From Biomaibacter acetigenes (GTDB lineage Bacteria > Bacillota > Thermosediminibacteria > Thermosediminibacterales > Tepidanaerobacteraceae): DNA of 64,000 nucleotides. Where the stretch lies: positions 2,666,001 to 2,730,000 of the forward strand of contig NZ_CP033169.1 in the NCBI RefSeq assembly GCF_003691585.1. Reading direction: 5' to 3'. The notes under the pieces are model-generated. The model did no database searches. It was not told the DNA's origin and saw only the letters and a program-made list of their open reading frames with translations. Shown here in pieces: positions 7,898 through 17,439 of this stretch (positions within the stretch are counted from its first letter, which is position 1; each line of letters begins with the position of its first letter). Both the position numbers and the translations under genes were made by a program.

Positions 7898-8269
7898 TCA
7901 TTGAGTATTATCAGGATAAATCCACACCGCCTCCTTCTCCAGTTGTCTGTAAAAGCGCCGGTTTTCAGCCCGCAATTTGCCGAACTCTTCTTCCGTATAA
8001 ATCAACAAATCCACTGGCACCGGTATTTCCATGACATCCCATTCCGTCGGCCTTTCATAAAAGGGCTTACCGGATTCCTTTATTACCACCACCAGATCAA
8101 GATCGCTTCCAACCCCCCAATCTTTTCGCGCATAGGACCCGAAGTAACCTATCTTTACAATATCCCTCCTGATTTGCAATACTCTTTTTGCCCATTTATC
8201 CAGCGAGCTGCGCACATCGTTTAAATCAGGCCATTTTAGAACGGACGAATTCAATGATCTCACCGGCAT
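7898..8269 (-). CDS. MNT-type nucleotidyltransferase domain protein
   Basis: Minimal nucleotidyltransferase (Pol-beta fold). The signature GYFGSYARKDWGVGSDLDLVVV contains the GSxxxxxxxxSDxD metal site. Such proteins usually pair with a HEPN protein; in MNT-HEPN toxin-antitoxin systems the MNT member acts as antitoxin by modifying the HEPN toxin. The partner here (8226-8439) is broken. The exact start is uncertain because the frame overlaps the HEPN C terminus; a GTG at the NDVRSSL position would fit the usual family start. The catalytic core is intact, so the protein could be active. Confidence 0.8.
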   Translation of the reverse strand: MPVRSLNSSVLKWPDLNDVRSSLDKWAKRVLQIRRDIVKIGYFGSYARKDWGVGSDLDLVVVIKESGKPFYERPTEWDVMEIPVPVDLLIYTEEEFGKLRAENRRFYRQLEKEAVWIYPDNTQ

Positions 8270-8439
8270 ACCTTACAGCCTCCTCACTCTGCAAAGGACC
8301 GTAATGCTCTTATAGCTTTTTCTCCCGCCTGCTGGGCGGCAAAACACGCCCATTCATGATGTCCACTGCACCGGGATTCCTGTGCATGTTTCAAATCCTT
8401 TATAGCCTGGTTCAACCAGTCAAAAGCCCGGTTTGGCAT
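8226..8439 (-). pseudogene. HEPN-domain protein remnant, internally deleted and frameshifted
   Basis: ATG at 8439 has GGGAGGG six bases ahead. The first 48 residues match a HEPN N terminus (FDWLNQAIKDLKHAQ, then ACFAAQQAGEKAIRAL) and stop early. In another frame the C terminus of the same family, SEEAVRYAGEIIEFV, follows directly and ends at 8226. Roughly 50-60 residues, including the R-x4-6-H RNase motif of active HEPN proteins, are gone. Partner of the adjacent MNT gene. Confidence 0.7.
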
Positions 8440-8684
8440 AGGATGCCCTCCCTTCACTCGTCCCTAATATGATATCAATTTTCAGACAGTTTGTAAACTA
8501 TATTGTGACAAAAATCATGCTCACATGTGACGGATGTTATATTTTTTGCCGGTAAGCAGTGATATTATAAATCTGGAAGACAGCCTTAAAAGGTAAAGGC
8601 AGTTGTTATTATGCACCCAGATTGGGAAAACTAAAAAATACGGGGTTTAATTCAAAAAAATAGTATGAAGGAGGAGGAAATAAA

Positions 8685-9467
8685 ATGGCAGACGTACGAG
8701 GGGTCAGGACTGAACGGTTAAAGGAGGTCTTGGAGAGGATCAATCGCGGGGAAAATCCAGAAAAAGTGCGCAAAGAGGCAAAGGATCTTATCGAAAACAT
8801 CGACGCGGTGGAGCTTTCGCTGGCAGAGCAAAAACTGATCGAGGAAGGAACCAGGCCCGAAGAATTGAGAGGACTTTGCACCATACACATGGAGATGTTG
8901 AAGGGCGAGCTGGAAAAACTCAAGGCAAAAGTTTCGCCGGGGCATGTGCTTCATACCCTCATTTCCGAACACGACGAGATACTTAAGTTTCTCGACATGC
9001 TGGAGGATTTGAACTTCAGGATTCAGAAGATGGAACGGTTCGACGCCAAATCCCCGGATTTCCCCAAGCTCGCTCATGTGGCAAAGCATCTTGTGGAGGC
9101 AGAGCTGCACCACAGGCGGGAGGAAGACGTGCTCTTTCCGGAGCTGGAAAAACGGGGCATCACCGGGCCGCCGCGCATCATGCGCATGGAACACTACGAG
9201 CTCCGGGGAAAGAAAAAGAGATTGCTGGAACTGGCCAATGCAGTAAGCACCATGAATTTCGAGGAATTCAAAAAAGAGCTCGATGAGGTGGCAAAATTCA
9301 TCATCTTCAATTTGAGGGATCATATATTCAAGGAAAATTACATTCTCTATCCTACAGCTCTGGAGAGCTTGAAGGACGAGGCTTTATGGGAAAACATGCG
9401 CAAAACCTGCGATGAAATAGGATACTGCTGCTTTACACCAAAGGAAGCCAGGCAGCCCGGATTATGA
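8685..9467 (+). CDS. DUF438 and hemerythrin HHE domain protein
   Basis: 260-residue cytoplasmic protein. Residues about 10-85 resemble DUF438 (ERLKEVLERINRGENPEKVRKEAK... with EEGTRPEELRGLC-x-IHMEML). Residues about 95-240 form a four-helix hemerythrin-like domain with iron-ligand candidates in SEHDEILKF, ELHHRREEDVLFPELE, RMEHYELR and RDHIFKENYILYP. Such proteins bind a di-iron centre and are linked to oxygen or NO sensing or repair. This member lacks the PAS domain that some DUF438 proteins carry. GGAGGAGG precedes the ATG; it is monocistronic with a strong terminator. A perfect ten-base palindrome, TCACATGTGA, lies at 8521-8530 in the upstream region. Confidence 0.87.
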   Translation: MADVRGVRTERLKEVLERINRGENPEKVRKEAKDLIENIDAVELSLAEQKLIEEGTRPEELRGLCTIHMEMLKGELEKLKAKVSPGHVLHTLISEHDEILKFLDMLEDLNFRIQKMERFDAKSPDFPKLAHVAKHLVEAELHHRREEDVLFPELEKRGITGPPRIMRMEHYELRGKKKRLLELANAVSTMNFEEFKKELDEVAKFIIFNLRDHIFKENYILYPTALESLKDEALWENMRKTCDEIGYCCFTPKEARQPGL

Positions 9468-9484
9468 CCCGGGCTGCTTTTTTT
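9452..9484 (+). terminator. Terminator of the hemerythrin gene
   Basis: GCAGCCCGG / CCGGGCTGC nine-base stem followed by seven T. The hairpin contains the stop codon of the gene. Confidence 0.92.
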
Positions 9485-9543
9485 ATAAAATCAGATACTT
9501 TAGTTTAAATTTACTGACGTAAGTAAAATCAAACAAAAACCTA

Positions 9544-9584
9544 TTGACTTCTGCAGCCTATCTGTATATAATGTATATATACAG
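9544..9584 (+). promoter_or_regulatory. Promoter with overlapping palindromic operator of the GntR operon
   Basis: TTGACT at 9544-9549, 17-base spacer, TATAAT at 9567-9572. An inverted repeat CTGTATAT-N7-ATATACAG (9562-9584) covers the -10 element, placed for repression by the adjacent GntR protein. Autoregulation is inferred from position. Confidence 0.75.
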
Positions 9585-9613
9585 TTATAACGCTATATAC
9601 GGAGGAGATGCCT

Positions 9614-9990
9614 TTGAAAATCATCATTTCCAATTCCTCCAACAATCCTATATACGAGCAGATAGCCGAACAGATCAAAAATCAAATATTGACGGGAGAA
9701 CTTTCCCCGGGAGATTCGCTCCCTTCCATCAGGAACCTGGCAAAGGAATTGCAAATAAGCGTGATAACTACCAAGCGGGCTTATGAGGAGCTTGAGCGGG
9801 AAGGCTTTATAGAAACAGTGGGGGGAAAGGGAAGCTTTGTATCGGGCGAGAACAAAGAACTTCTGCGGGAAAAGCGGCTCAAGATGCTGGAAGAAAAACT
9901 GGAGAAAGCGGTGGAAGACGCGCGGCTTTTGGGCTTAAGCCTTGCAGAGCTTCAGGAAATGCTGGAACTTTTTTATAGGGAGGGTGAAAA

Positions 9991-9994
<4 letters not shown>
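9614..9994 (+). CDS. GntR-family transcriptional regulator, YtrA type
   Basis: Short (126 aa) GntR regulator. The N-terminal winged helix (PIYEQIAEQIKNQILTGEL, PGDSLPSIRNLAKEL, TTKRAYEELEREGFIETVGGKGSFV) is typical; the C terminus is only a short helical dimerisation segment, as in YtrA/CdhR regulators that sit beside ABC transporters. The TTG at 9614 is preferred over ATG 9608 because GGAGGAG abuts the ATG but stands six bases from the TTG. It overlaps the ABC gene by four bases, so the two are coupled. Probably represses its own operon via the palindrome at 9562-9584. Confidence 0.9.
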
Positions 9995-10849
<855 letters not shown>

Positions 10850-10860
<11 letters not shown>

Positions 10861-11197
10861 CCTGGTATTAAAGGATTTTCTTATTCAGAAAAAGACATTT
10901 CTTATAGCGTTTGTATACAGCGTGTTTTTCTTTATAGTCTTTCGGGGGAATGTCTTCAAGGATTTTGTATATATCATGGGCTCTGTAGCTATCGGTTATA
11001 TTTACATCATGTATACCGTTAACCTGGATGAAAAGAATAAAAGCTATCTAATAATAAATAGCCTGCCGGTAACAAGAAGGCAGGTGGTGATGTCAAGGTA
11101 TTTATTTTACATCGCTGTGATATTTATCGGCATATTGATAATGTCGTTGGTAGGCATGATTCTTAAAACAGTCCCGGGATTTTCCGATCTTGGCTAA
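10850..11197 (+). CDS. ABC-2 permease, C-terminally truncated
   Basis: Membrane subunit partner of the upstream ATPase. Hydrophobic segments are visible at about residues 17-33, 40-58 and 88-106, with the loop NLDEKNKSYLIINSLPVTRRQVV that is typical of this permease family. Members usually have about 210 residues; this one stops at 115. A further transmembrane-like stretch (LTVTVNVAIAGAI) continues in another frame for about 15 codons and then runs into the terminator hairpin, so the C-terminal half was lost by frameshift plus deletion. The exporter is probably non-functional unless another permease substitutes. Confidence 0.75.
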
Positions 11198-11233
11198 CGG
11201 TTACGGTAAATGTCGCCATAGCAGGAGCAATTC

Positions 11234-11268
11234 AAAAGCAGGTTTGAAGATGCTTCAAACCTGCTTTT
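11234..11268 (+). terminator. Strong hairpin between convergent genes
   Basis: Perfect 16-base stem AAAAGCAGGTTTGAAG with a three-base ATG loop. T runs at the 3' side in both directions, so it can terminate the GntR operon and the convergent gltX-HD transcript. Confidence 0.9.
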
Positions 11269-11278
11269 GATGTTCAGA

Positions 11279-11851
11279 TTATTCGCCTTTCAGGCCTATT
11301 TCGTCTGCCACCTTTTGCATACCTTTGATGGTCTCATCGATGATCGTGTCTAAGTCCATGCCCAGCATCTTTGCGCCTTCTTCTATGACTTCGCGATTTA
11401 CTCCGGCGGCAAAACTCTTTTGTTTCCATTTCTTTTTGACGGATTTTACGGTGGTTTCCATGATGCTCCTGTCAGGGCGCACCAGGGCGGTGGCGGTCAC
11501 AAGGCCTGTCAGTTCATCGATGGTATATAAAACCTTTTCCATTTTTTCGGTGGGCTCTACATTACTGCAAAGTTTCCAACCGTGACTCTGGATGGCCTTA
11601 ATATATTCTTCGGGCCACTCTTTTTCGGTAAGGATCTCTTTTACTTTTTGACAGTGCTGCTCGGGGAATTTCTCATAATCAAGGTCATGCACCAGGCCTA
11701 TGATACCCCACTTTTCCACATCTTCCCCGAAAAGCTCGGCGAAGTGGCGCATCACGGCTTCCACAGTCAATGCATGCTTGATGAGGCTTTCGTTCTGGTT
11801 GTATTCTTTAAAAAGCGCAAAAGCTTCTTCTCGCGTAGGAACTTTAGACAT
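11279..11851 (-). CDS. HD domain phosphohydrolase
   Basis: 190-residue HDIG-type protein: KHALTVEAVM, GLVHDLDYEKFPEQH, IQSHGW and an extended helical C terminus. The HD doublet is GLVHDLD. Family members are conserved in Clostridia and are mostly uncharacterised phosphohydrolases; the substrate cannot be read from sequence. ATG at 11851 with GAGG upstream is preferred to the longer frame; it begins three bases after the gltX stop, so the two are co-transcribed. Confidence 0.85.
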   Translation of the reverse strand: MSKVPTREEAFALFKEYNQNESLIKHALTVEAVMRHFAELFGEDVEKWGIIGLVHDLDYEKFPEQHCQKVKEILTEKEWPEEYIKAIQSHGWKLCSNVEPTEKMEKVLYTIDELTGLVTATALVRPDRSIMETTVKSVKKKWKQKSFAAGVNREVIEEGAKMLGMDLDTIIDETIKGMQKVADEIGLKGE

Positions 11852-11853
11852 GT

Positions 11854-13332
11854 TTATAACCTCTTTTCCTTCCTTATCCACTCGGCGGCTTTTCTCATGC
11901 GCCTTGCAGTTTCTTCTTTCCCTAAAAGGATAATTATCTCAAAAAGGCCCGGACCTACGGTCCTGCCGGAAATGGCCAGGCGCGTGGGGTGGATCAGTTC
12001 CGCGGCCTTAAGACCCATGCTGTCTGTGAGGTCCCTGAAGGCCTTTTCGGTAGAATCATGGGTGAATTCCTCAAGTTTCTCCAACGCTTCGGCGCCCTTT
12101 ACCAGCAGTTCGGCGGCATGTTCCTTTTCAAAATGCTTCCTTATGCCTTTTTCCTCATATTCCGTTACATCCTTGAAGAAAAAGGCTATGGCGTCGGCCA
12201 GTTCGTCCAGGGTTCTGGACCTATCTCTGGAAATAGCTGTAACCTGTTTTATATATTCATATTTTTGCCCGACTTCCTCTTCGGTGATGATATCTTTCTT
12301 TACCAGGAAGGGAATGAGCTGTTTTGTAATATGGTCAAGGTCCAGTTCCCTCAAGTAATGGCCGTTTATCCAGGTAAGTTTTTTGACATCATATATGGCT
12401 GCGGTCTTGTTCACCCTTTCCAGGGAGAACTCCTTTATAGCCTTTTCCAAATCGAATATTTCCTCATTTCCTTCCGGCGACCATCCCAGAAGGGTCAGGT
12501 AGTTTACTATGGCCTCGGCGAGGTACCCCTGGTCCCTGAACTCCTCCACCGATGTGGCCCCGTGGCGCTTGCTGAGCTTGCTCCTATCGGGAGCCAGTAT
12601 CATGGGGACATGGGCAAACTTCGGGATATCATACCCTAAGGCTTTGTAAACCTGTATTTGCTTTGGTGTGTTGGAAAGATGCTCTTCCGCCCTTATTATA
12701 TGAGTTATTTCCATGGCGTTATCATCCACCACGCAGGCAAAATTGTATGTGGGAATGCCGTTGGACTTGAATATGATGAAATCATCCAGCACCGAGTTTT
12801 CAAATACCACCTGCCCCCGGATGAGGTCGTCTACCACAGTCTGGCCTTCCTGAGGCACTTTTATTCTTACAGTAGGTTTGCGGCCTTCGGCTTCGAATTT
12901 CTTTTTCTGTTCCTCCGTAAGTTCCCGGCAGCAGCCTTCATAACGGGGAGCCTTACCCGCCTTCAACGCAGCCTCCCGGCGCTCTGCCAGCTCCTCCGGC
13001 GTGCAGTAGCAATAATAGGCCTTACCCTCATCCAGAAGCCTTTGAACTTCTTTCCTGTAAAGCTCCAAACGCTGGGATTGAAAGTATGGACCGTATTCCC
13101 CGCCCTTTTCCGGCCCTTCATCCCAGTCCAGGCCCAGCCATCTCAGGGACCTTACTATTTGCCGGGCCGATTCTTCCGTGGAACGCTCGGTATCGGTATC
13201 TTCTATCCTGAGGATAAATTTTCCACCATTATGTCGTGCAAATAGAAGATTAAAAAGTGCCGTCCTGGCCCCGCCTATATGTAAGCTTCCCGTGGGGCTG
13301 GGAGCAAATCTCACCCGAACTTTATCCGACAT
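11854..13332 (-). CDS. gltX: Glutamyl-tRNA synthetase
   Basis: Class I aminoacyl-tRNA synthetase, 492 aa. The HIGH-type motif is in [29 protein letters not shown] is the KMSKS counterpart; [10 protein letters not shown] is conserved. Cysteines in CYCTPEEL and YEGCCREL suggest a zinc site. Full length with the C-terminal anticodon-binding helical domain. Start ATG is well placed; about 110 bases separate it from larC upstream. No T-box leader is visible. Confidence 0.97.
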   Translation of the reverse strand: MSDKVRVRFAPSPTGSLHIGGARTALFNLLFARHNGGKFILRIEDTDTERSTEESARQIVRSLRWLGLDWDEGPEKGGEYGPYFQSQRLELYRKEVQRLLDEGKAYYCYCTPEELAERREAALKAGKAPRYEGCCRELTEEQKKKFEAEGRKPTVRIKVPQEGQTVVDDLIRGQVVFENSVLDDFIIFKSNGIPTYNFACVVDDNAMEITHIIRAEEHLSNTPKQIQVYKALGYDIPKFAHVPMILAPDRSKLSKRHGATSVEEFRDQGYLAEAIVNYLTLLGWSPEGNEEIFDLEKAIKEFSLERVNKTAAIYDVKKLTWINGHYLRELDLDHITKQLIPFLVKKDIITEEEVGQKYEYIKQVTAISRDRSRTLDELADAIAFFFKDVTEYEEKGIRKHFEKEHAAELLVKGAEALEKLEEFTHDSTEKAFRDLTDSMGLKAAELIHPTRLAISGRTVGPGLFEIIILLGKEETARRMRKAAEWIRKEKRL

Positions 13333-13444
13333 TAAAAAACACTCCTATCGAACTAAATTTCTTAGACTAGTATACCATTGTAAGATGTCTTTTACAATGA
13401 TTTGGACAAATGAAACCTGTAATAAATAGACAAAACTTTAGTTG

Positions 13445-14674
13445 CTATCTTTGGTCATCCGGTTCTATTTCTTTTAAGACTTCCCCCCATACTTCAGCCA
13501 AAGGTCTTTCCTTTTGCTTGGCCAGCCTTTTCAAATCTTCATATTCTGGACTCATCCTTATGACTTTATTTCCTCTTTTAGAAATCTTGACATGGATCTC
13601 CCCTAGGGAGGTGTTTACCTTTTTTATTTCCCTGAAAAGTTTGGTGCGGGCCATTTCTATCTCCCGTACTCCCAGGGTGGTGGTATTTTCTAACATGGCC
13701 TTTATAAGCAAACCTTTTTTGTCTTCCGGGCATATACAGGTGAGCTTCACCGCCGGGCGGGTTTTTTTCATGATTATAGGAGTGAGATACACGTCCAGGG
13801 CGCCCTTTTCAAAAAGGCATTCCATGACTTCATCGTAAAGCTGGGGATTCATGTCATCGATGTTGGCTTCCAGCACGGCCACCCGGTCATGGTCAAAACC
13901 GTCGCGGCAGCAGAGGTCGCCTGGTAGCGACGGCGCAGCGCTATCGTCCCCATGAACCTCCACCTGCTCTATCAGCACAGCCCTGAGCACGTTTGGAGAG
14001 TTTCGCCGGGCTTTGCCCAGACCGTAGCCGGTCTTTTGGATAGATCCGGCCGGTATGGAGCCGAATTCGTCTACAAAGGTCGAAAGCAGCAAAGCTCCCG
14101 TGGGCGTGGTAAGTTCCCCTTCCTCACCCCTGGAATATACCGGCATTCCCTTGAGTATTTCCATGGTGGCCGGTGCGGGGACCGGAAGGATTCCGTGGGC
14201 GCATTTTACTGTGCCGGAACCCACATTGACCGAAGAAGCATAGACTCTATCGGGCTTTAGCATATCCATCAGGATGCATCCACCCACTATGTCCACTATG
14301 GAATCAACGGCCCCCACCTCATGGAAGTGGATTTGCTCCGGAGATTTGCCGTGGATTTTACCTTCGGCCATGGCAAGCTTCAAAAAAGCCTCCTTGCTCT
14401 TTTGCTTTACCTCAGGTTTGAGGCCGCTGCTGTCGATTATTTCATATATGTGCTTCAACCCTCGATGAGGGTGGTGTTCGTGGGCTTTAACGCATACATC
14501 GGTCCCGGCAACACCGCCGTTTTCTGATTTCTTTATTTCCACTTCGTAACCTTCCAGGGGCAGTTTGTGCAGCTCGTCCAAAAAAATTTTTTCATCCAGG
14601 CCCAGGTCCAGCATAGCCCCCAGGAACATGTCCCCGCTGATGCCGGAAAAACAATCAAGATACAATGTTTTCAT
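13445..14674 (-). CDS. larC: Nickel-pincer cofactor biosynthesis protein LarC
   Basis: CTP-dependent cyclometallase that inserts nickel into the pyridinium-3,5-bisthiocarboxylate mononucleotide cofactor of LarA-type enzymes. It starts MKTLYLDCFSGISGDMFLGA and has the His-rich HEHHPHRGL, IHFHEVGAVDSIVDI, and ELTTPTGALLL stretches. Here LarC is a single 409-residue frame, unlike the split larC1/larC2 frame of Lactiplantibacillus. It overlaps the upstream methyltransferase gene by ATGA. No larA is present in the window, so the cofactor must serve an enzyme encoded elsewhere. Confidence 0.94.
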   Translation of the reverse strand: MKTLYLDCFSGISGDMFLGAMLDLGLDEKIFLDELHKLPLEGYEVEIKKSENGGVAGTDVCVKAHEHHPHRGLKHIYEIIDSSGLKPEVKQKSKEAFLKLAMAEGKIHGKSPEQIHFHEVGAVDSIVDIVGGCILMDMLKPDRVYASSVNVGSGTVKCAHGILPVPAPATMEILKGMPVYSRGEEGELTTPTGALLLSTFVDEFGSIPAGSIQKTGYGLGKARRNSPNVLRAVLIEQVEVHGDDSAAPSLPGDLCCRDGFDHDRVAVLEANIDDMNPQLYDEVMECLFEKGALDVYLTPIIMKKTRPAVKLTCICPEDKKGLLIKAMLENTTTLGVREIEMARTKLFREIKKVNTSLGEIHVKISKRGNKVIRMSPEYEDLKRLAKQKERPLAEVWGEVLKEIEPDDQR

Positions 14675-15642
14675 GTCATTTCGGGTACGTTTTGAAACGC
14701 CCCCCCGACCTCCTTTTCCTCGAAATCCAACTTCTGCTGTTCTTGCATCTGTTCTTTCAAATATGAATCTATCCTGCTGTAAGACAGCTTTACATATTTT
14801 TCCTCTATGTCATACCCGACATAATGCCTCTGACATTTCAACGCCGCAAGGCATGTAGTTCCGCTTCCGCAGAATGGATCTAAAATTATATCTCCTTTGA
14901 ATGAGTATAACTGAATCAGCCTGTAAGGCAATTCCTCTGGAAAGGGCGCCGGATGACCTATGCTCTTTGCAGAAACCGCAGGAAATGTCCAGACACTTTT
15001 AGTCCATTCCAAAAACTGTTCCTTATTTATCGTACTCTCTTTATTAGCCCTTTTCCTTGTAAAAGATTCCTTAGAAAATATCAAAATATATTCATGGATA
15101 TCTCTTAGCACTGGATTTGCCGCTGAAAGCCATGTACCCCAGGCGGTTGACGGGCTTGCACTTGAAGCCTTATTCCATATAATCTCTCCTCTCATTAAGA
15201 AACCTATTTCCAGCATATCTTCAATTATATAGCTGTGCAATGGGATATAAGGTTTTCTGCCGAGATTTGCTATATTTATACATGCCCTTCCACCTGTGAC
15301 AAGTTTTTTGTAAGTCTCTTTGAAAACTCTTTTTAATAATTCTCTGTATTCTTCTAAAGATAAATCCTCATCATATTCCTTTTTTACATTATATGGAGGT
15401 GAAGTTATCATTAAATGTATACTATTGTCGGGCAGTTCATTCATATTTTCACTGGATTTGCAATATATCTTGTCTAATTTGTCAGGTGGAACCGGGTTTT
15501 CTATATATTTTACCGGCACTGGCATTTTTTTATCGGCATAAAGTTTACTATTATAAAATTCGGATGAGTCATGGTTTATCCTTCCAGACGTTCCGAAGGA
15601 GCTGGTCTTTGTACCGCGACGATTGTACATTGACTCCGGCAT
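14671..15642 (-). CDS. Site-specific DNA methyltransferase (beta-type, TSPPYN), orphan
   Basis: S-adenosylmethionine-dependent amino-methyltransferase. The catalytic motif IV is TSPPYN (about residues 80-85) and comes before the SAM-binding motif I DPFCGSGTT (about 265), the order of beta-class enzymes that make N4-methylcytosine or N6-methyladenine. The N terminus contains GRINHDSSEFYNSKLY. No restriction or specificity gene adjoins it; it lies instead between larB and larC, with ATGA overlap into larC and 17 bases after larB. ATG at 15642 is chosen for its GGAGGTG. Methylated base and recognition site cannot be read from sequence. Confidence 0.9.
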   Translation of the reverse strand: MPESMYNRRGTKTSSFGTSGRINHDSSEFYNSKLYADKKMPVPVKYIENPVPPDKLDKIYCKSSENMNELPDNSIHLMITSPPYNVKKEYDEDLSLEEYRELLKRVFKETYKKLVTGGRACINIANLGRKPYIPLHSYIIEDMLEIGFLMRGEIIWNKASSASPSTAWGTWLSAANPVLRDIHEYILIFSKESFTRKRANKESTINKEQFLEWTKSVWTFPAVSAKSIGHPAPFPEELPYRLIQLYSFKGDIILDPFCGSGTTCLAALKCQRHYVGYDIEEKYVKLSYSRIDSYLKEQMQEQQKLDFEEKEVGGAFQNVPEMT

Positions 15643-15659
15643 CCTCTCACCTCCCGATA

Positions 15660-16418
15660 TCAACCTCCCAGTTTGTTTATCTGATGGGCGGCGAATCCTG
15701 CTCCGAAGCCGTTGTCGATGTTGACCACGGTAATGCCTCCGGCGCAGGAGTTGAGCATGGTGAGCAGCGCCGAAAGTCCGTGAAAGCTTGCGCCATAACC
15801 CACACTGGTAGGAACGGCTATGACGGGTTTGTCCACCAGGCCCGCCACCACGCTGGCCAGAGCCCCTTCCATGCCCGCCACCACTATGACCACCCGGGCT
15901 TTATGCAGGACATCCATATTCATAAAAAGCCGATGTATCCCCGCCACACCTACGTCGTAGAGCCTTTCCACCTCATTCCCGAAGACTTCGGCGGTAACGG
16001 CGGCCTCTTCGGCCACAGGGATATCGGAAGTTCCTGCAGAAACCACGGCTATAACACCTTTATTCTGCGGCAATTTTTCCCGCTCTATCAGGAAAATCCT
16101 GGCATCATCATAGTATTTTGCATCGGGGGCAATTTTTTTTACTTCTTCAAAGATGTTTTTATCTGCCCGGGTTCCCATGACAACACTGTTTTTTACCAGC
16201 ATATGCCGGACTATCTCTATTATGCGGTGCAGAGTCTTGCCCTGGCAAAATATGACCTCCGGCACTCCTCGCCTCAGCGCCCGGTGATGGTCGATCCTGG
16301 CAAACCCCAGATCCTCATAAGGAAGGTCCCGGAGATTTTGTATGACTTTATCTATGGTCACTCTGTCATTTTTATAATCTTCAAGGAGCTCTCTAATATT
16401 TTCCAAATTAATTTCCAT
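15660..16418 (-). CDS. larB: Nickel-pincer cofactor biosynthesis protein LarB
   Basis: Carboxylase/hydrolase that converts nicotinic acid adenine dinucleotide to the dicarboxylated mononucleotide, first step of nickel-pincer synthesis. It has the PurE-like C-terminal core: [43 protein letters not shown] and a Gly-rich end. N-terminal region [14 protein letters not shown] is also typical. ATG at 16418 has AGGTG upstream; a GTG nine bases earlier is possible. Seventeen bases before its start lies the larE stop, so larE-larB-MTase-larC read as one operon. Confidence 0.94.
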   Translation of the reverse strand: MEINLENIRELLEDYKNDRVTIDKVIQNLRDLPYEDLGFARIDHHRALRRGVPEVIFCQGKTLHRIIEIVRHMLVKNSVVMGTRADKNIFEEVKKIAPDAKYYDDARIFLIEREKLPQNKGVIAVVSAGTSDIPVAEEAAVTAEVFGNEVERLYDVGVAGIHRLFMNMDVLHKARVVIVVAGMEGALASVVAGLVDKPVIAVPTSVGYGASFHGLSALLTMLNSCAGGITVVNIDNGFGAGFAAHQINKLGG

Positions 16419-16435
16419 CTTTTGCACCTACTATT

Positions 16436-17284
16436 TTAATTTATCCAGGCGGCCTTTTCTCCTTCTTTTAACACTTCGTTCATGCTGCCGGTCCTGTAAC
16501 CTAAAAGGTCAAGTGTTACATAGCTAAAACCCGCTTGTTTTATTTTCTGCGCCACCTGTTCCCGCAAATCCCTGTCAAAGAACCGGCTCATCTCCCCGGG
16601 CTCCACCTCTATGCGGGCTATATCACGGTGGCTCCTCACCCTGTACTGAGAAAATCCTGCGTTCCTTAAAACTTCTTCAGCCCGGGCTACCCTGTTCAAC
16701 TTTTCTTTAGTTATTTTTTCACCATAAGGAAATCTCGACGAAAGGCACGCAAAGGAAGGTTTATCCCAGGTAGGAAGGCCCATTTTTTTTGAAAGAGCCC
16801 TTATATCGTCTTTGGTAATGCCCGATTCCTTTAAAGGACTTCTTACCCCCAGTTCCCTGACAGCTCTCATGCCCGGTCGGAAATCTGCCGTATCGTCAAA
16901 GTTGGAACCATCCACCACGAAATTTAAGCCTTCCTGGCGGGCAATATCCAACAATTTACCAAAAAGTTCCTTTTTACAATAGTAGCAGCGTTCCGGTGGA
17001 TTATCGGAAAAGCCGGGGATGTCCAGTTCTTCTGACTCTATAATTTTGTGGCGGGCTCCCAGCATGCCGGCAAGCCTTACGGCATCCTGTAATTCCCTTT
17101 CGGGATATGTGGCAGACTTTGCCGTCACTGCCAGAACATTATCACTTCCCAGTGTATCCAGACAAACTTTCAACAAAAAGGTGCTGTCCACACCCCCCGA
17201 AAAAGCCACCAGTACACTGGTTAAGCCTTTTATCACCGACTTCAGTTGCTGTAACTTTTGCTCTAAATCCTGTTCAGTTGGCAT
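16436..17284 (-). CDS. larE: ATP-dependent sulfur transferase LarE
   Basis: Activates and thiolates the LarB product in nickel-pincer synthesis. SGGVDS (residues 29-34) is the PP-loop. Cys180 in PSFACLSSRFPYG corresponds to the sacrificial cysteine of single-cysteine LarE enzymes, but Cys100 and Cys103 (RCYYCK) are also present. A three-cysteine set is the arrangement described for [4Fe-4S]-dependent, catalytic LarE, so this protein may not be sacrificial; that is inference. First gene of the lar operon; 155 bases separate it from recD2 upstream. Confidence 0.94.
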   Translation of the reverse strand: MPTEQDLEQKLQQLKSVIKGLTSVLVAFSGGVDSTFLLKVCLDTLGSDNVLAVTAKSATYPERELQDAVRLAGMLGARHKIIESEELDIPGFSDNPPERCYYCKKELFGKLLDIARQEGLNFVVDGSNFDDTADFRPGMRAVRELGVRSPLKESGITKDDIRALSKKMGLPTWDKPSFACLSSRFPYGEKITKEKLNRVARAEEVLRNAGFSQYRVRSHRDIARIEVEPGEMSRFFDRDLREQVAQKIKQAGFSYVTLDLLGYRTGSMNEVLKEGEKAAWIN

Positions 17285-17439
17285 TTAAAAGCCCCCTTTT
17301 TTTAAAAATGATTACTGATTATGATGAGAACGGCAGGCTGAGCGGAGGTGCCGGACCATCTCCCGGCAGGAATGCGACTTTTAAAACCGCAATCATTATT
17401 TGCTTATGTGTCAATGGAACCGTCCCCGTGACACACACG

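Noticed and set aside
13333-13444. tRNA-type leader (T-box) before gltX
   Set aside because: The gap is only about 110 bases and has no conserved T-box core.
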